DNA of 8,542 nucleotides from Butyrivibrio sp. (GCA_024688095.1 JAILEJ010000208.1:1-8542); one strand, 5' to 3'; counted from the first letter of the stretch, positions 1 to 5,943 are shown. Numbers and translations: made by a program. The notes: generated from the sequence alone by a model not told the origin.

Positions 1-689
1 GCAGCAACACCACCCTTTGCAATAGGGAAGAGTGTATCGATGATTCTCTGACCGGTAATAAGAGGTGTATCAGGAGACATTTTCTGTTTGTAAGGACGCT
101 CCTTACGAACAGGCCATTTCTGCATAAGTCCGATATCCTTCTTTTCTCCGGAATCAGTTGTAACTGTAGCAATGTTATCTGTAATTGTGTAATCGCCTTC
201 TGCGATAGATGCGATTGTACCATCAGAACCTACAGGTACCATGATCTTCTGTACAACAATAGGTGTTTCCTGAACTGTACCGATTACATCTCCGGCAACT
301 ACTTTATCACCAACATTTTTTGTAGGAACGAAGTGCCAAACCTTATCTCTCTTAAGAGAAGGAACTTCAACACCTCGCTGAAGAAGATTACCACCAGTAA
401 CCTTCATGATGTCATCCAGAGGTCTCTGAATACCATCATAGATACTACCTATAAGACCAGGTCCAAGTTCAACTGACATAGGCTGTCTAGTTGTTTCTAC
501 CGGTGCTCCGGGAGCAAGACCGGAAGTCTCTTCGTATACCTGGATGGAGGCCTCATCACCATGCATCTCGATGATTTCTCCGATCAAACGCTGATCACTA
601 ACACGAACAACGTCGAACATATTTGCGTCGCCCATTCCTCTGGCAATAACAAGAGGACCGGCAATTTTCTTTATTGTTCCTGTACTCAT
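1..689 (-). CDS. ntpA: V-type ATP synthase catalytic subunit A, N-terminal part (cut by window edge)
   Basis: Catalytic subunit of the V1 head, which hydrolyses or makes ATP at A/B interfaces in the cytoplasm. The ATG at 689 opens a frame of 229 full codons running off the left edge. It begins MSTGTIKKIAGPLVIARG, the usual start of the beta-barrel domain of A subunits. The stretch LGPGLIGSIYDGIQRPL (about residues 75-91) is the conserved barrel/bulge junction. The A-specific insertion absent from subunit B follows, then WPVRKERPY and PLITGQRIIDTLFPIAKGG. In the family this last motif lies a few residues before the Walker A loop, so the loop and the catalytic domain are outside the window. A GGAG seven bases upstream supports the start. 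The gene follows subunit F after 29 bases, as in the E. hirae ntp operon. No damage is seen; the truncation is only the window boundary. Confidence 0.97.
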   Translation of the reverse strand, partial: MSTGTIKKIAGPLVIARGMGDANMFDVVRVSDQRLIGEIIEMHGDEASIQVYEETSGLAPGAPVETTRQPMSVELGPGLIGSIYDGIQRPLDDIMKVTGGNLLQRGVEVPSLKRDKVWHFVPTKNVGDKVVAGDVIGTVQETPIVVQKIMVPVGSDGTIASIAEGDYTITDNIATVTTDSGEKKDIGLMQKWPVRKERPYKQKMSPDTPLITGQRIIDTLFPIAKGGVA

Positions 690-718
690 TAATTTGCTCC
701 AATCTTAACAAAATTTGA

Positions 719-1045
719 TTAATTGTTTCCAAATATAATATCTGAACCAACAGCCTGTTCTACTGATTTCTTTACAGCCATAATACCCTTACCGGTATTT
801 CCGGATACTCCTGGAATAAGAATAATTGCAGGAAGTAATCTTTCTCTGTAATGATCGATCTCTGCAGTAAGAGAATCTGCAAGGGCTTCAGTAATATAGA
901 TTACTGCGTAGTCGTTTTCAGCAAGTTCTCTTAGCTTTTTACCGGCTGCAACAGGGTCTGTAAAAGGATATGTATCCATGCCCAGAGCTGCAAATCCGTA
1001 GATGCTGTCTGTATCGCCCATAACGGCTATTTTGTAGTTAGACAT
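719..1045 (-). CDS. ntpG: V-type ATP synthase subunit F
   Basis: Small central-stalk subunit (NtpG in E. hirae nomenclature) that sits with D at the bottom of the rotor and helps couple V1 to the membrane ring. The protein is 108 residues, close to the usual 100-110. It starts with a Rossmann-like beta strand and the motif AVMGDTDSIYGFAALGM (about residues 7-23), matching the family's G-D-x-D-S-x-x-G-F signature. The middle AENDYAVIYITEALA fits the second strand and helix, and the tail GKGIMAVKKSVEQAVGSDII fits the C-terminal helix. The ATG at 1045 is preceded by AAGGG. Its first eight bases overlap the end of subunit C, suggesting translational coupling. Gene order supports the call as much as the sequence does, because small F subunits diverge quickly. 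Confidence 0.94.
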   Translation of the reverse strand: MSNYKIAVMGDTDSIYGFAALGMDTYPFTDPVAAGKKLRELAENDYAVIYITEALADSLTAEIDHYRERLLPAIILIPGVSGNTGKGIMAVKKSVEQAVGSDIIFGNN

Positions 1046-2012
1046 ACATTTCCCTTACCCTTTCTCTGACTGATTCATCAGACAGATGATTTAACTTGCC
1101 GGATAGAATTATTCTGACAGATTTGATTTCGTTTTCTCTTGCCAGAATAAAAGCTGCAAGCGGACCAATAGATTCAGGATTATGAATCTGTGGTCTTATA
1201 CTACGAATGATGCGGTTATCACACCATCTTTCGAAAGCAGACGGAGATTTCTTGATTTCAGGAATTGCATCTGCATAAACTGTTCTGTCGAGATAGCTGT
1301 ATATTGCATCTTCATCATCATTTGCTGCGGCAGCAAGTGCCTTGATATCAAGTGAGTCACAAGGTGCAAGAGCTCTTTCAAGGAATTTAATATCCTTTCC
1401 AGTCTTGTTTGCACGTATGGCAGTTTTGATATCTGCCGATGCTACCGTAAGTTCGCCATATAATTTCAAAATATCATTTCCGGTTTTTTTGCCGGATTCA
1501 TAAATCTTAATTAGTGCAGCGCGGTCAATTAGAATGTCACAAAGCTGTCCATCTCCGGTGTGCAGAAGAACATCTGTAGTCTCCTGAGCTATCTGCCTCA
1601 TATCCTCTGGAAGAAGATCATATTCTTTTTCGACGATAGCTTTTTTGATAACCTCAGGATCAACAGTACACTGAGATTTATCAATATATACTCCGGGATG
1701 TTCAGTATGAACGAAACTCTCTTTGATAGCAGCCTTTAAATTATGGTAATCATTCGCATACAAAAATACATCGAATATTGACATGTCCTTTGTAAGTTCA
1801 CCAATAAAGTCCCATGTCTTTTCTCTTTCGCTTGCCAGCATGGCTTCAGGAGATGAATTTTCACCCTCTGATGACCAGCCGTGATCGGCAAGAATTCGTA
1901 CGCACTCTTCATAGCTTCCGGCTGCAAGCAGGGAATCCATAACTGAACTGTCCAACAATGTAAGCTCTTTACATCTGACTCTAGCTACCGCGTAGATATA
2001 ATTTTCAGACAT
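1038..2012 (-). CDS. ntpC: V-type ATP synthase subunit C (family d subunit)
   Basis: Subunit C of bacterial/archaeal V/A-ATPases, homologous to eukaryotic subunit d. It is a funnel-shaped, all-helical protein that caps the proteolipid ring and docks the D/F stalk. The product is 324 residues, the normal length. It begins MSENYIYAVARVRCKELTLLDSS, and the N-terminal pattern Y-x-x-A-R-V-R-x-x-E is typical. The rest is helical with the repeated internal layout of the family, for example DVFLYANDYHNLKAAIKE near residue 80 and the C-terminal IGPLAAFILARENEIKSVRIILSGKL. The last is the most conserved part (family pattern P-x-x-x-Y/F-x-x-x-x-x-x-E-x-x-x-x-R-x-I). An AAGGAG overlapping the stop of subunit E precedes the ATG at 2012. 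No membrane segments are seen, as expected for a soluble subunit. Confidence 0.95.
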   Translation of the reverse strand: MSENYIYAVARVRCKELTLLDSSVMDSLLAAGSYEECVRILADHGWSSEGENSSPEAMLASEREKTWDFIGELTKDMSIFDVFLYANDYHNLKAAIKESFVHTEHPGVYIDKSQCTVDPEVIKKAIVEKEYDLLPEDMRQIAQETTDVLLHTGDGQLCDILIDRAALIKIYESGKKTGNDILKLYGELTVASADIKTAIRANKTGKDIKFLERALAPCDSLDIKALAAAANDDEDAIYSYLDRTVYADAIPEIKKSPSAFERWCDNRIIRSIRPQIHNPESIGPLAAFILARENEIKSVRIILSGKLNHLSDESVRERVREMYV

Positions 2013-2024
2013 AATTAATTCTCC

Positions 2025-2618
2025 TTAATTGAACAGCAAGCCCTGGATCTTATCCTGAAGAGCTTCAATATTAGTATCAAAAAGAGCTGATATGGAACTA
2101 TTCTGTTCAATACCTTTATAAACAAGAACAAATCCACCATCTATATTTCTTGTAGAATCTGAAACCTTTAAATTACCACCTGCTTCTTTTGCAACTGCAG
2201 CAACCTTGGAAGAGAAGTCTGCAGGAAGTCTTCCTTTATCCTTCTGATTGAATATTATTTCACCATCCTCCGGAAGTGCGGATTTTTTAACAAGTTTAAG
2301 AACCATATCAAAATATTCACTATCCGGTAGTGCAATAAGCTTTTCCTTTGCTGAAGCAATTACTTCGGAAATAATAAGCTGTTTTTCCTGAAGAAGTCTT
2401 TGCCTCTTGGCAAGAGCTGCGGCAGATTGTGCTCTTGAGAGCTGGTCTGACAGGCGGATTTGTTTGTCACGTGAGAGTTTTTCGCATGACTCGTTTGCTG
2501 ATTTTTCAGCTTCGGCTTTGATTGCCTGAGCCTCAGAATTGGCTTTGTTGATGATATCATCAATAACCCTCTGGGATTCTGCATTTATCTCACCGATAAT
2601 TTTATCTAATCCTGCCAT
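2025..2618 (-). CDS. ntpE: V-type ATP synthase subunit E (peripheral stalk)
   Basis: Peripheral-stalk subunit that pairs with the small coiled-coil subunit H (NtpF) to hold the V1 head against the torque of the rotor. The 197 residues divide into an N-terminal coiled coil (about residues 1-95, rich in Ala, Lys, Glu and Gln) and a C-terminal globular domain. The latter contains RNIDGGFVLVYKGIEQNSS (residues 157-175), the hallmark I-x-G-G-F/V-x-L of E subunits. The start at 2618 has AAAGGAAG upstream. The gene lies 48 bases after subunit K and 12 before subunit C, all on the same strand. Length, domain layout and position agree with the E. hirae ntpE equivalent. Confidence 0.95.
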   Translation of the reverse strand: MAGLDKIIGEINAESQRVIDDIINKANSEAQAIKAEAEKSANESCEKLSRDKQIRLSDQLSRAQSAAALAKRQRLLQEKQLIISEVIASAKEKLIALPDSEYFDMVLKLVKKSALPEDGEIIFNQKDKGRLPADFSSKVAAVAKEAGGNLKVSDSTRNIDGGFVLVYKGIEQNSSISALFDTNIEALQDKIQGLLFN

Positions 2619-2666
2619 GTTTATTCTTCCTTTCGTTGTGAATTAAATTCTTTTTACAAAACGACA

Positions 2667-3149
2667 TCAGATATTAACGTTTGCAATACCGAAGATTGAA
2701 AGAATAGAAACAAGGAGTGCAAGGATAGCATATGTCTCAACCATTGCAGGGAAGATCATAGCTCTACCGAACTGATCAGGTCTCTTTGCAATAAGTCCGA
2801 TTGATGCAACTGAACACTTTGACTGATAGCTTGCTGATACATAACCAACGATTGCCATTGGAAGACAAGCTGCAAGATAAAGAAGTCCCTTAGCAAGAGA
2901 GATGTCTGAGCTTCCACCCATGATACCAATCTGTGTAAGTGTGATGAATGCGATAAGAAGACCATAAATACCCTGTGTACCAGGAAGAAGCTGTAAGATA
3001 AGAGCTCTTGAGAACTGAGAAGGATCATCTGTTACAAGACCTGCTGCAGCCTGACCTGCACGACCTACACCAACTGCTGAGCCTGCACCTGCTACAAGAG
3101 CTGAAAGTGCTGCACCAAGAAGAGCAAAAAATAAACCTAGATTTTCCAT
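2667..3149 (-). CDS. ntpK: V-type ATP synthase subunit K, 16-kDa proteolipid (rotor ring), probably Na+ binding
   Basis: Ring-forming membrane subunit that carries the coupling ion. The 160-residue product (MENLGLFF...) has four hydrophobic helices arranged as two hairpins, so it is the duplicated 16-kDa form. It retains an ion-binding Glu only in helix 4: E138 in AMVETYAIL. By comparison with remembered E. hirae NtpK, the Na+ ligands L61, T64, Q65, Q110 and E139 plus Y68 correspond here to L55, T58, Q59, Q109, E138 and Y62 (LPGTQGIY, residues 55-62). The open frame extends upstream to 3242, but that part overlaps the end of subunit I in another frame. A GGAGG seven bases before 3149 and the family N-terminus fix the start. 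It follows subunit I after 13 bases. Helix 1 is rich in Gly and Ala, as in other proteolipids. Confidence 0.96.
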   Translation of the reverse strand: MENLGLFFALLGAALSALVAGAGSAVGVGRAGQAAAGLVTDDPSQFSRALILQLLPGTQGIYGLLIAFITLTQIGIMGGSSDISLAKGLLYLAACLPMAIVGYVSASYQSKCSVASIGLIAKRPDQFGRAMIFPAMVETYAILALLVSILSIFGIANVNI

Positions 3150-3156
3150 ATTAATA

Positions 3157-3161
3157 CCTCC
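3157..3161 (-). promoter_or_regulatory. Ribosome binding site deciding the subunit K start
   Basis: GGAGG on the minus strand, seven bases before the ATG at 3149. It selects this start over the longer in-frame extension to 3242, whose extra 31 codons lie inside the subunit I coding sequence. Confidence 0.85.
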
Positions 3162-3162
3162 A

Positions 3163-5202
3163 TTATTCAGATACTTTATAGTATGTTGTATTTTCTTTAA
3201 ATGGCTCAAATGCTTTTCCGCCGCCGTCGAAGAATTTACCAAAGAATTCTACGTACTGAAGACGGTTAGTATGTACATATGCGCCAAGTGCGTTAATAGC
3301 TAAATTTAATGCATGACCTATAACAAAGATAATCAGGAATAATAAAAATCCGATTATTCCGCCGCCTACTCCTGAAGCAACCATACTTCCCATTTTGTTA
3401 AATACAGTTGAGATAACGCTGGTTGCAAGACCAAGAGCAAGAAGTCTTGAGTAAGATAAAACATCACTTAAGTAACTTGTTATTCCATAGAAGGAATAAA
3501 GTCCTTTAAGGATTCTTTTGAACCAGTTCTTAGATTCCCTTCCGCCTGTAAGAATAATTCCTACAGCACCAATTACCATAAATACCAGAGCTACGTTGGC
3601 AACAGGAGCAGGAAGAATCCAGCTAAGACCAAGCATTTCTGTGATCATTGGCATAGTAAGAAGGAAGAAAACTGAACCACCAACAAGGAAATACCAGAAA
3701 ACTACGTCATAAATAGCATCCAGTATCTGTCCATGCTTAACCAGTGTGTAGAACTTAATTCCAAGACCGGTAAAGAGATGAATAAGTCCGATCAGGAATG
3801 AGAAGGCTAGCATTTTGATAGGTGCATCAATTGGTTCAAACCATATCGGTGGAAGTGCAATATCACTTCTTCCCAGGAATGTACTTGCAAATACATTTAC
3901 TACATCACCAAAGAAGCTTCCAAACATAAAGCCCCAGAACGTGGTTCCGATTCCGCAGAACAGGAACATTTTCATTGTGTTCCTTGTACCCGGTTCCATG
4001 TTTTTACACTTACTTAAGATGATGGCACAGGCAATCACAATAATTATTCCATATGCTGCATCTGAAAGCATAAGTCCAAATAAAATATAGTAGAAACATG
4101 CTACAGGAAGCGATGGATCAAATTCGCCCTTACCTGGTATTGAGTAGCTTTCTACAACGCCTTCAACTGGAGCTGCAAATCCATTATTGGTAAGAGCAAC
4201 CGGAGTTTTTGTAGTCGGTTTAGGCTCTTTGATTTCGACTATGCAGTCAAATCTGGATTCAAGTAGCTCAGCGAGTGAAGCAGTTTCACGTTCAGGAGCA
4301 AAGCCTGTGATTATAAAAGTCTTAGGAGACTGATAAAGATCACTTAATACTTCGTATTTGTCTGAGCGCATTTTGAAGTAATCAATTATAAATTTGACAT
4401 CTTCACGCTTATCAGTAAGAAGTTTTATGTTCTCATTGATTTCAGCAGATTTTTTGTTCAGGGCATCAAGCCTGTTTGACAAATCCTTTGCCTGCTCGCC
4501 AGGAGCCTTGCCTGAAATAGGTGGTCTTGCAAAACTCATATGTCTAAGAGCTTCTTCAACCTTTGCGGCATCCTTTTTTAAGGCAACTATCTGCACACAG
4601 GTCTGTTCCGGAGAACTACTTATAATTGATACATCAACACCTGTAATATCTTTGGCATTAGATTCAATTCCGGAATAAATATCTTCCATAGGTACTTCAT
4701 TTGGGAATGTTCCAATAAATACCCTGGTGTATTTTGTTCCTTCAAATTCTAGTGGCAGTTCGTATGTCAGCCATGGCTGCAAGGTTTCAAGCTGGCTTTC
4801 AACTCTTGGGATTTCAGCCTTTATTTCAGCATCACGCTTTGCAAGACTATTGATCTGGTAAACAAGCTCCATAATTGTGTCACGTTTTTTTACCTTAGTT
4901 TCATAATCTGTCAGCGAGATGGCTTTACGTCCTGAAAACATACTTGGAGCATTTGGATCAGGAACTGCCTGATTGAGTACATCAAGAGCCTGCTTTGCTA
5001 CATTGACATTTTTATCAAAAGTAATCTTGGCACTCGACATATCAATTTGTTGGAAAACAGGATCATCTTCTTGTATTAAAGCTTTTCCGGGCTTTGGAGT
5101 ACGTACTTCCAATACGCCACGACGTTGCAGGAATTCAAGAATCTGTTTACGATCTGATTTCATTCCCACAATGATGACCCTTTTCATGGGTAATACAGAC
5201 AT
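3163..5202 (-). CDS. ntpI: V-type ATP synthase subunit I (membrane stator, subunit a)
   Basis: Membrane stator that offers the two half-channels for ions and anchors the peripheral stalks. The product is 679 residues from the ATG at 5202. A soluble, partly coiled-coil N-terminal half (about 1-360) is followed by a C-terminal half with seven or eight membrane segments, beginning at ACFYYILFGLMLSDAAYG (about 368-385). The essential ion-path arginine is R586 in LSYSRLLALGLA, equivalent to yeast Vph1 R735 and, as I recall, E. hirae NtpI R573. H630 and R647 (VHTNRLQYVEFFGKFF) match the second conserved group. The frame could start at a TTG at 5235, four bases after subunit H. AGGAGG six bases before 5202 and the N-terminus MSVLPMKRVIIVG, similar to other I subunits, favour the ATG. 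It lies 37 bases from subunit H and 13 from K. Confidence 0.96.
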   Translation of the reverse strand: MSVLPMKRVIIVGMKSDRKQILEFLQRRGVLEVRTPKPGKALIQEDDPVFQQIDMSSAKITFDKNVNVAKQALDVLNQAVPDPNAPSMFSGRKAISLTDYETKVKKRDTIMELVYQINSLAKRDAEIKAEIPRVESQLETLQPWLTYELPLEFEGTKYTRVFIGTFPNEVPMEDIYSGIESNAKDITGVDVSIISSSPEQTCVQIVALKKDAAKVEEALRHMSFARPPISGKAPGEQAKDLSNRLDALNKKSAEINENIKLLTDKREDVKFIIDYFKMRSDKYEVLSDLYQSPKTFIITGFAPERETASLAELLESRFDCIVEIKEPKPTTKTPVALTNNGFAAPVEGVVESYSIPGKGEFDPSLPVACFYYILFGLMLSDAAYGIIIVIACAIILSKCKNMEPGTRNTMKMFLFCGIGTTFWGFMFGSFFGDVVNVFASTFLGRSDIALPPIWFEPIDAPIKMLAFSFLIGLIHLFTGLGIKFYTLVKHGQILDAIYDVVFWYFLVGGSVFFLLTMPMITEMLGLSWILPAPVANVALVFMVIGAVGIILTGGRESKNWFKRILKGLYSFYGITSYLSDVLSYSRLLALGLATSVISTVFNKMGSMVASGVGGGIIGFLLFLIIFVIGHALNLAINALGAYVHTNRLQYVEFFGKFFDGGGKAFEPFKENTTYYKVSE

Positions 5203-5208
5203 GTTGAC

Positions 5209-5214
5209 CCTCCT
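5209..5214 (-). promoter_or_regulatory. Ribosome binding site deciding the subunit I start
   Basis: A perfect AGGAGG six bases before the ATG at 5202. The alternative TTG at 5235 has only AT-rich sequence and the end of subunit H before it, so the shorter protein is preferred. Confidence 0.88.
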
Positions 5215-5239
5215 TTCTTTTGGATTTTTATTCAATTAA

Positions 5240-5554
5240 CTAACTGATGAGTGAATCAATAACTGCTTGTACAGCACTTTCTTTTTGCTGCGAAACCTTA
5301 GAACGTAGTTCTTTGATTTCTTCTTCTGCTTCTTTTTTTGCTTTCGTGATTAGTTCCTGATTGGAAACATCCGCATCCTGAAGCGACTGTGATGTGTCTT
5401 TTTTTACTTCACTTGTTTTGGATTTGATAAGTGATTCAGCTTCTGTTTTTGCATCAGCAACAATCTGTTCAGCCTTTGCTCTTGCTTCTTTTTCTTTAAC
5501 AGCAGCGGCCTTTTCGGCTTCACGAATTGCTTCAATAACTTTGTTCTGCGCCAA
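5240..5554 (-). CDS. ntpF: V-type ATP synthase subunit H/G-like (NtpF), peripheral-stalk coiled coil, TTG start
   Basis: First gene of the ATPase operon. The 104-residue product is entirely hydrophilic and built of Ala, Lys, Glu and Gln heptads with no predicted globular domain or membrane segment. That is what the small peripheral-stalk partner of subunit E looks like (NtpF in E. hirae, AhaH or G elsewhere; usual length about 100-110). Recognisable stretches are VIEAIREAEKAA near residue 6 and AEQIVADAKTEAESLI near residue 28. The start is TTG at 5554: the frame has no internal Met codon after it, and AAGGAGG lies nine bases upstream. Sequence identity alone would be weak for such a coiled coil; the position directly before subunit I decides the call. 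Confidence 0.9.
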   Translation of the reverse strand: MAQNKVIEAIREAEKAAAVKEKEARAKAEQIVADAKTEAESLIKSKTSEVKKDTSQSLQDADVSNQELITKAKKEAEEEIKELRSKVSQQKESAVQAVIDSLIS

Positions 5555-5563
5555 TGAGAATTA

Positions 5564-5570
5564 CCTCCTT
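5564..5570 (-). promoter_or_regulatory. Ribosome binding site supporting the TTG start of ntpF
   Basis: AAGGAGG on the minus strand, nine bases before the TTG at 5554. No ATG or GTG is available at a suitable distance in this frame, so the strong site supports a non-ATG start. Confidence 0.85.
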
Positions 5571-5575
5571 CTGCA

Positions 5576-5614
5576 TAAGATGGGTTATTGTAAGTAAAAT
5601 ACAATAACATCTTA
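5576..5614 (-). promoter_or_regulatory. Long dyad at the predicted ATPase transcription start; 5' hairpin or operator
   Basis: Inverted repeat TAAGAT-GG-GTTATTGTA, seven-base loop, TACAATAAC-ATCTTA. The inner nine pairs (5584-5592 with 5600-5608) are perfect. Six further outer pairs (5576-5581 with 5609-5614) form if two G residues at 5582-5583 bulge. The promoter at 5615-5643 predicts a first transcribed base near 5608, so the inner stem would be the very 5' end of the mRNA while the full dyad abuts the -10 box. It may be a repressor operator, a 5' mRNA-stabilising hairpin, or both. It is too AT-rich, and lacks a T-run, to be a normal terminator. The symmetry is seen; the function is inferred. 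Confidence 0.55.
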
Positions 5615-5643
5615 ATTTTATCTCACAAAGCCCCATTAATCAA
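5615..5643 (-). promoter_or_regulatory. Predicted sigma-A promoter of the V-ATPase operon
   Basis: On the minus strand, TTGATT (5643-5638) and TAAAAT (5620-5615) are separated by exactly 17 bases, with four and five matches to the consensus hexamers. Transcription would begin near 5608, giving a leader of about 54 bases before the TTG of ntpF, with the ribosome binding site near mRNA position 39-45. Confidence 0.7.
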
Positions 5644-5647
5644 CGAT

Positions 5648-5669
5648 TTGTACACTCAATTAAGTACAA
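5648..5669. repeat. Small dyad upstream of the ATPase -35 box
   Basis: TTGTAC, ten bases, GTACAA; the arms are perfect. The middle ACTCAATTAAGT (5654-5665) is itself nearly palindromic. It lies five bases upstream of the ATPase -35 element, where an activator or a repressor could bind. No known operator consensus is recognised. Confidence 0.35.
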
Positions 5670-5671
5670 CT

Positions 5672-5696
5672 GTCTGAATTGTCTTTGTTTTCAGAC
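5672..5696. repeat. Second small dyad upstream of the ATPase promoter
   Basis: GTCTGAA, eleven bases, TTCAGAC; seven perfect pairs. It is directly next to the dyad at 5648-5669, so two symmetrical sites sit side by side upstream of the -35 box. The spacing fits a dimeric regulator, but chance in AT-rich DNA is not excluded. From here to about 5776 I see no gene and no other clear signal. Confidence 0.35.
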
Positions 5697-5776
5697 TTGT
5701 TTGATAAACGGCGTAAAATGGGGATTTGTGTTAATGTTTTAACTAAAAAACATGAAAAATTTAGAATAATTTAATA

Positions 5777-5806
5777 TTCAAAAGTAAATATTCGGTAAAG
5801 TATAAT
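5777..5806 (+). promoter_or_regulatory. Candidate upstream promoter (P1) of the transporter operon
   Basis: TTCAAA (5777-5782) and a perfect TATAAT (5801-5806) separated by 18 bases. The predicted start near 5813 falls inside the dyad at 5808-5842. It is weaker at -35 than the second candidate. Confidence 0.4.
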
Positions 5807-5807
5807 G

Positions 5808-5842
5808 GAGTAATTTTAATAATAACTTGATTAAAATTATTC
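5808..5842 (+). promoter_or_regulatory. AT-rich 13-position dyad between the two transporter promoters
   Basis: Arms 5808-5820 (GAGTAATTTTAAT) and 5830-5842 (ATTAAAATTATTC) pair at 12 of 13 positions, the exception being a G-T wobble, around a nine-base centre. The inner ten pairs are perfect. The right arm overlaps the -35 box of P2 and the left arm covers the predicted start of P1, so a bound regulator could block both. In RNA from P1 it would form a hairpin. It does not fit the CodY, CymR or ArgR consensus as I recall them. The regulator is unknown. Confidence 0.45.
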
Positions 5843-5854
5843 TATGGATATAAT
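5827..5854 (+). promoter_or_regulatory. Predicted main sigma-A promoter (P2) of the transporter operon
   Basis: TTGATT (5827-5832), 16 bases, perfect TATAAT (5849-5854). The predicted start is near 5861, giving an 89-base leader before the lipoprotein gene. Confidence 0.65.
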
Positions 5855-5859
5855 TATTA

Positions 5860-5937
5860 GAGGCGCATATTTATGCAATGAATTGTATAAATACACAAAA
5901 ATGTTGTCGCAATGTTCATGACGCCTCGTTGCGATAA
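5860..5937 (+). promoter_or_regulatory. Structured 5' leader of the transporter operon
   Basis: Two pairings can be read directly. GAGGCG (5860-5865), at the predicted 5' end, is complementary to CGCCTC (5922-5927). A hairpin of 11 pairs, two of them G-U, joins 5904-5914 to 5927-5937 with a 12-base loop and ends against the Shine-Dalgarno. The CGCCTC segment lies mostly in that loop and shares base 5927 with the stem. The two pairings could therefore alternate or form a pseudoknot. A smaller GCATA-TT-TATGC hairpin lies at 5865-5876. No known riboswitch or T-box signature is recognised. Functional control is an inference. Confidence 0.4.
5878..5937 (+). CDS. Possible 19-codon leader peptide with three Cys codons
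   Basis: An ATG frame of 19 codons, peptide MNCINTQKCCRNVHDASLR, ends in TAA at 5935-5937, which overlaps the AAAGGAGG of the lipoprotein gene. Cys codons are at positions 3, 9 and 10. The tandem pair (5902-5907) lies at the foot of the left arm of the hairpin at 5904-5914/5927-5937, a layout like that of attenuator leader peptides. Against it, no good ribosome binding site precedes the ATG: the nearest is GAGG 14 bases away, at the predicted transcript start. A frame this short can arise by chance. Its position in the leader of an amino acid importer is what makes it worth listing. Confidence 0.3.
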   Translation: MNCINTQKCCRNVHDASLR

Positions 5938-5943
5938 AGGAGG
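5936..5943 (+). promoter_or_regulatory. Ribosome binding site of the lipoprotein gene
   Basis: AAAGGAGG six bases before the ATG at 5950. Its first two A residues are shared with the end of the leader hairpin and with the stop codon of the possible leader peptide. Confidence 0.85.

Noticed and set aside
3150..3242. In-frame N-terminal extension of subunit K by 31 codons
   Set aside because: It overlaps the 3' end of subunit I in another frame, is not similar to proteolipid N-termini, and a GGAGG ribosome site lies correctly before the ATG at 3149.
5203..5235. Longer subunit I beginning at a TTG at 5235
   Set aside because: No ribosome site precedes that TTG. The extra residues include the translated AGGAGG that serves the ATG at 5202.
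3518..5239. Several plus-strand frames of 64-94 codons opposite subunit I
   Set aside because: They lie within a well-conserved gene, have no recognisable products and behave as shadows of the coding strand.
5394..5597. Plus-strand frame opposite ntpF
   Set aside because: It is a shadow of the coiled-coil gene, with the Ser/Ala-rich composition expected from antisense of Lys/Glu/Ala codons.
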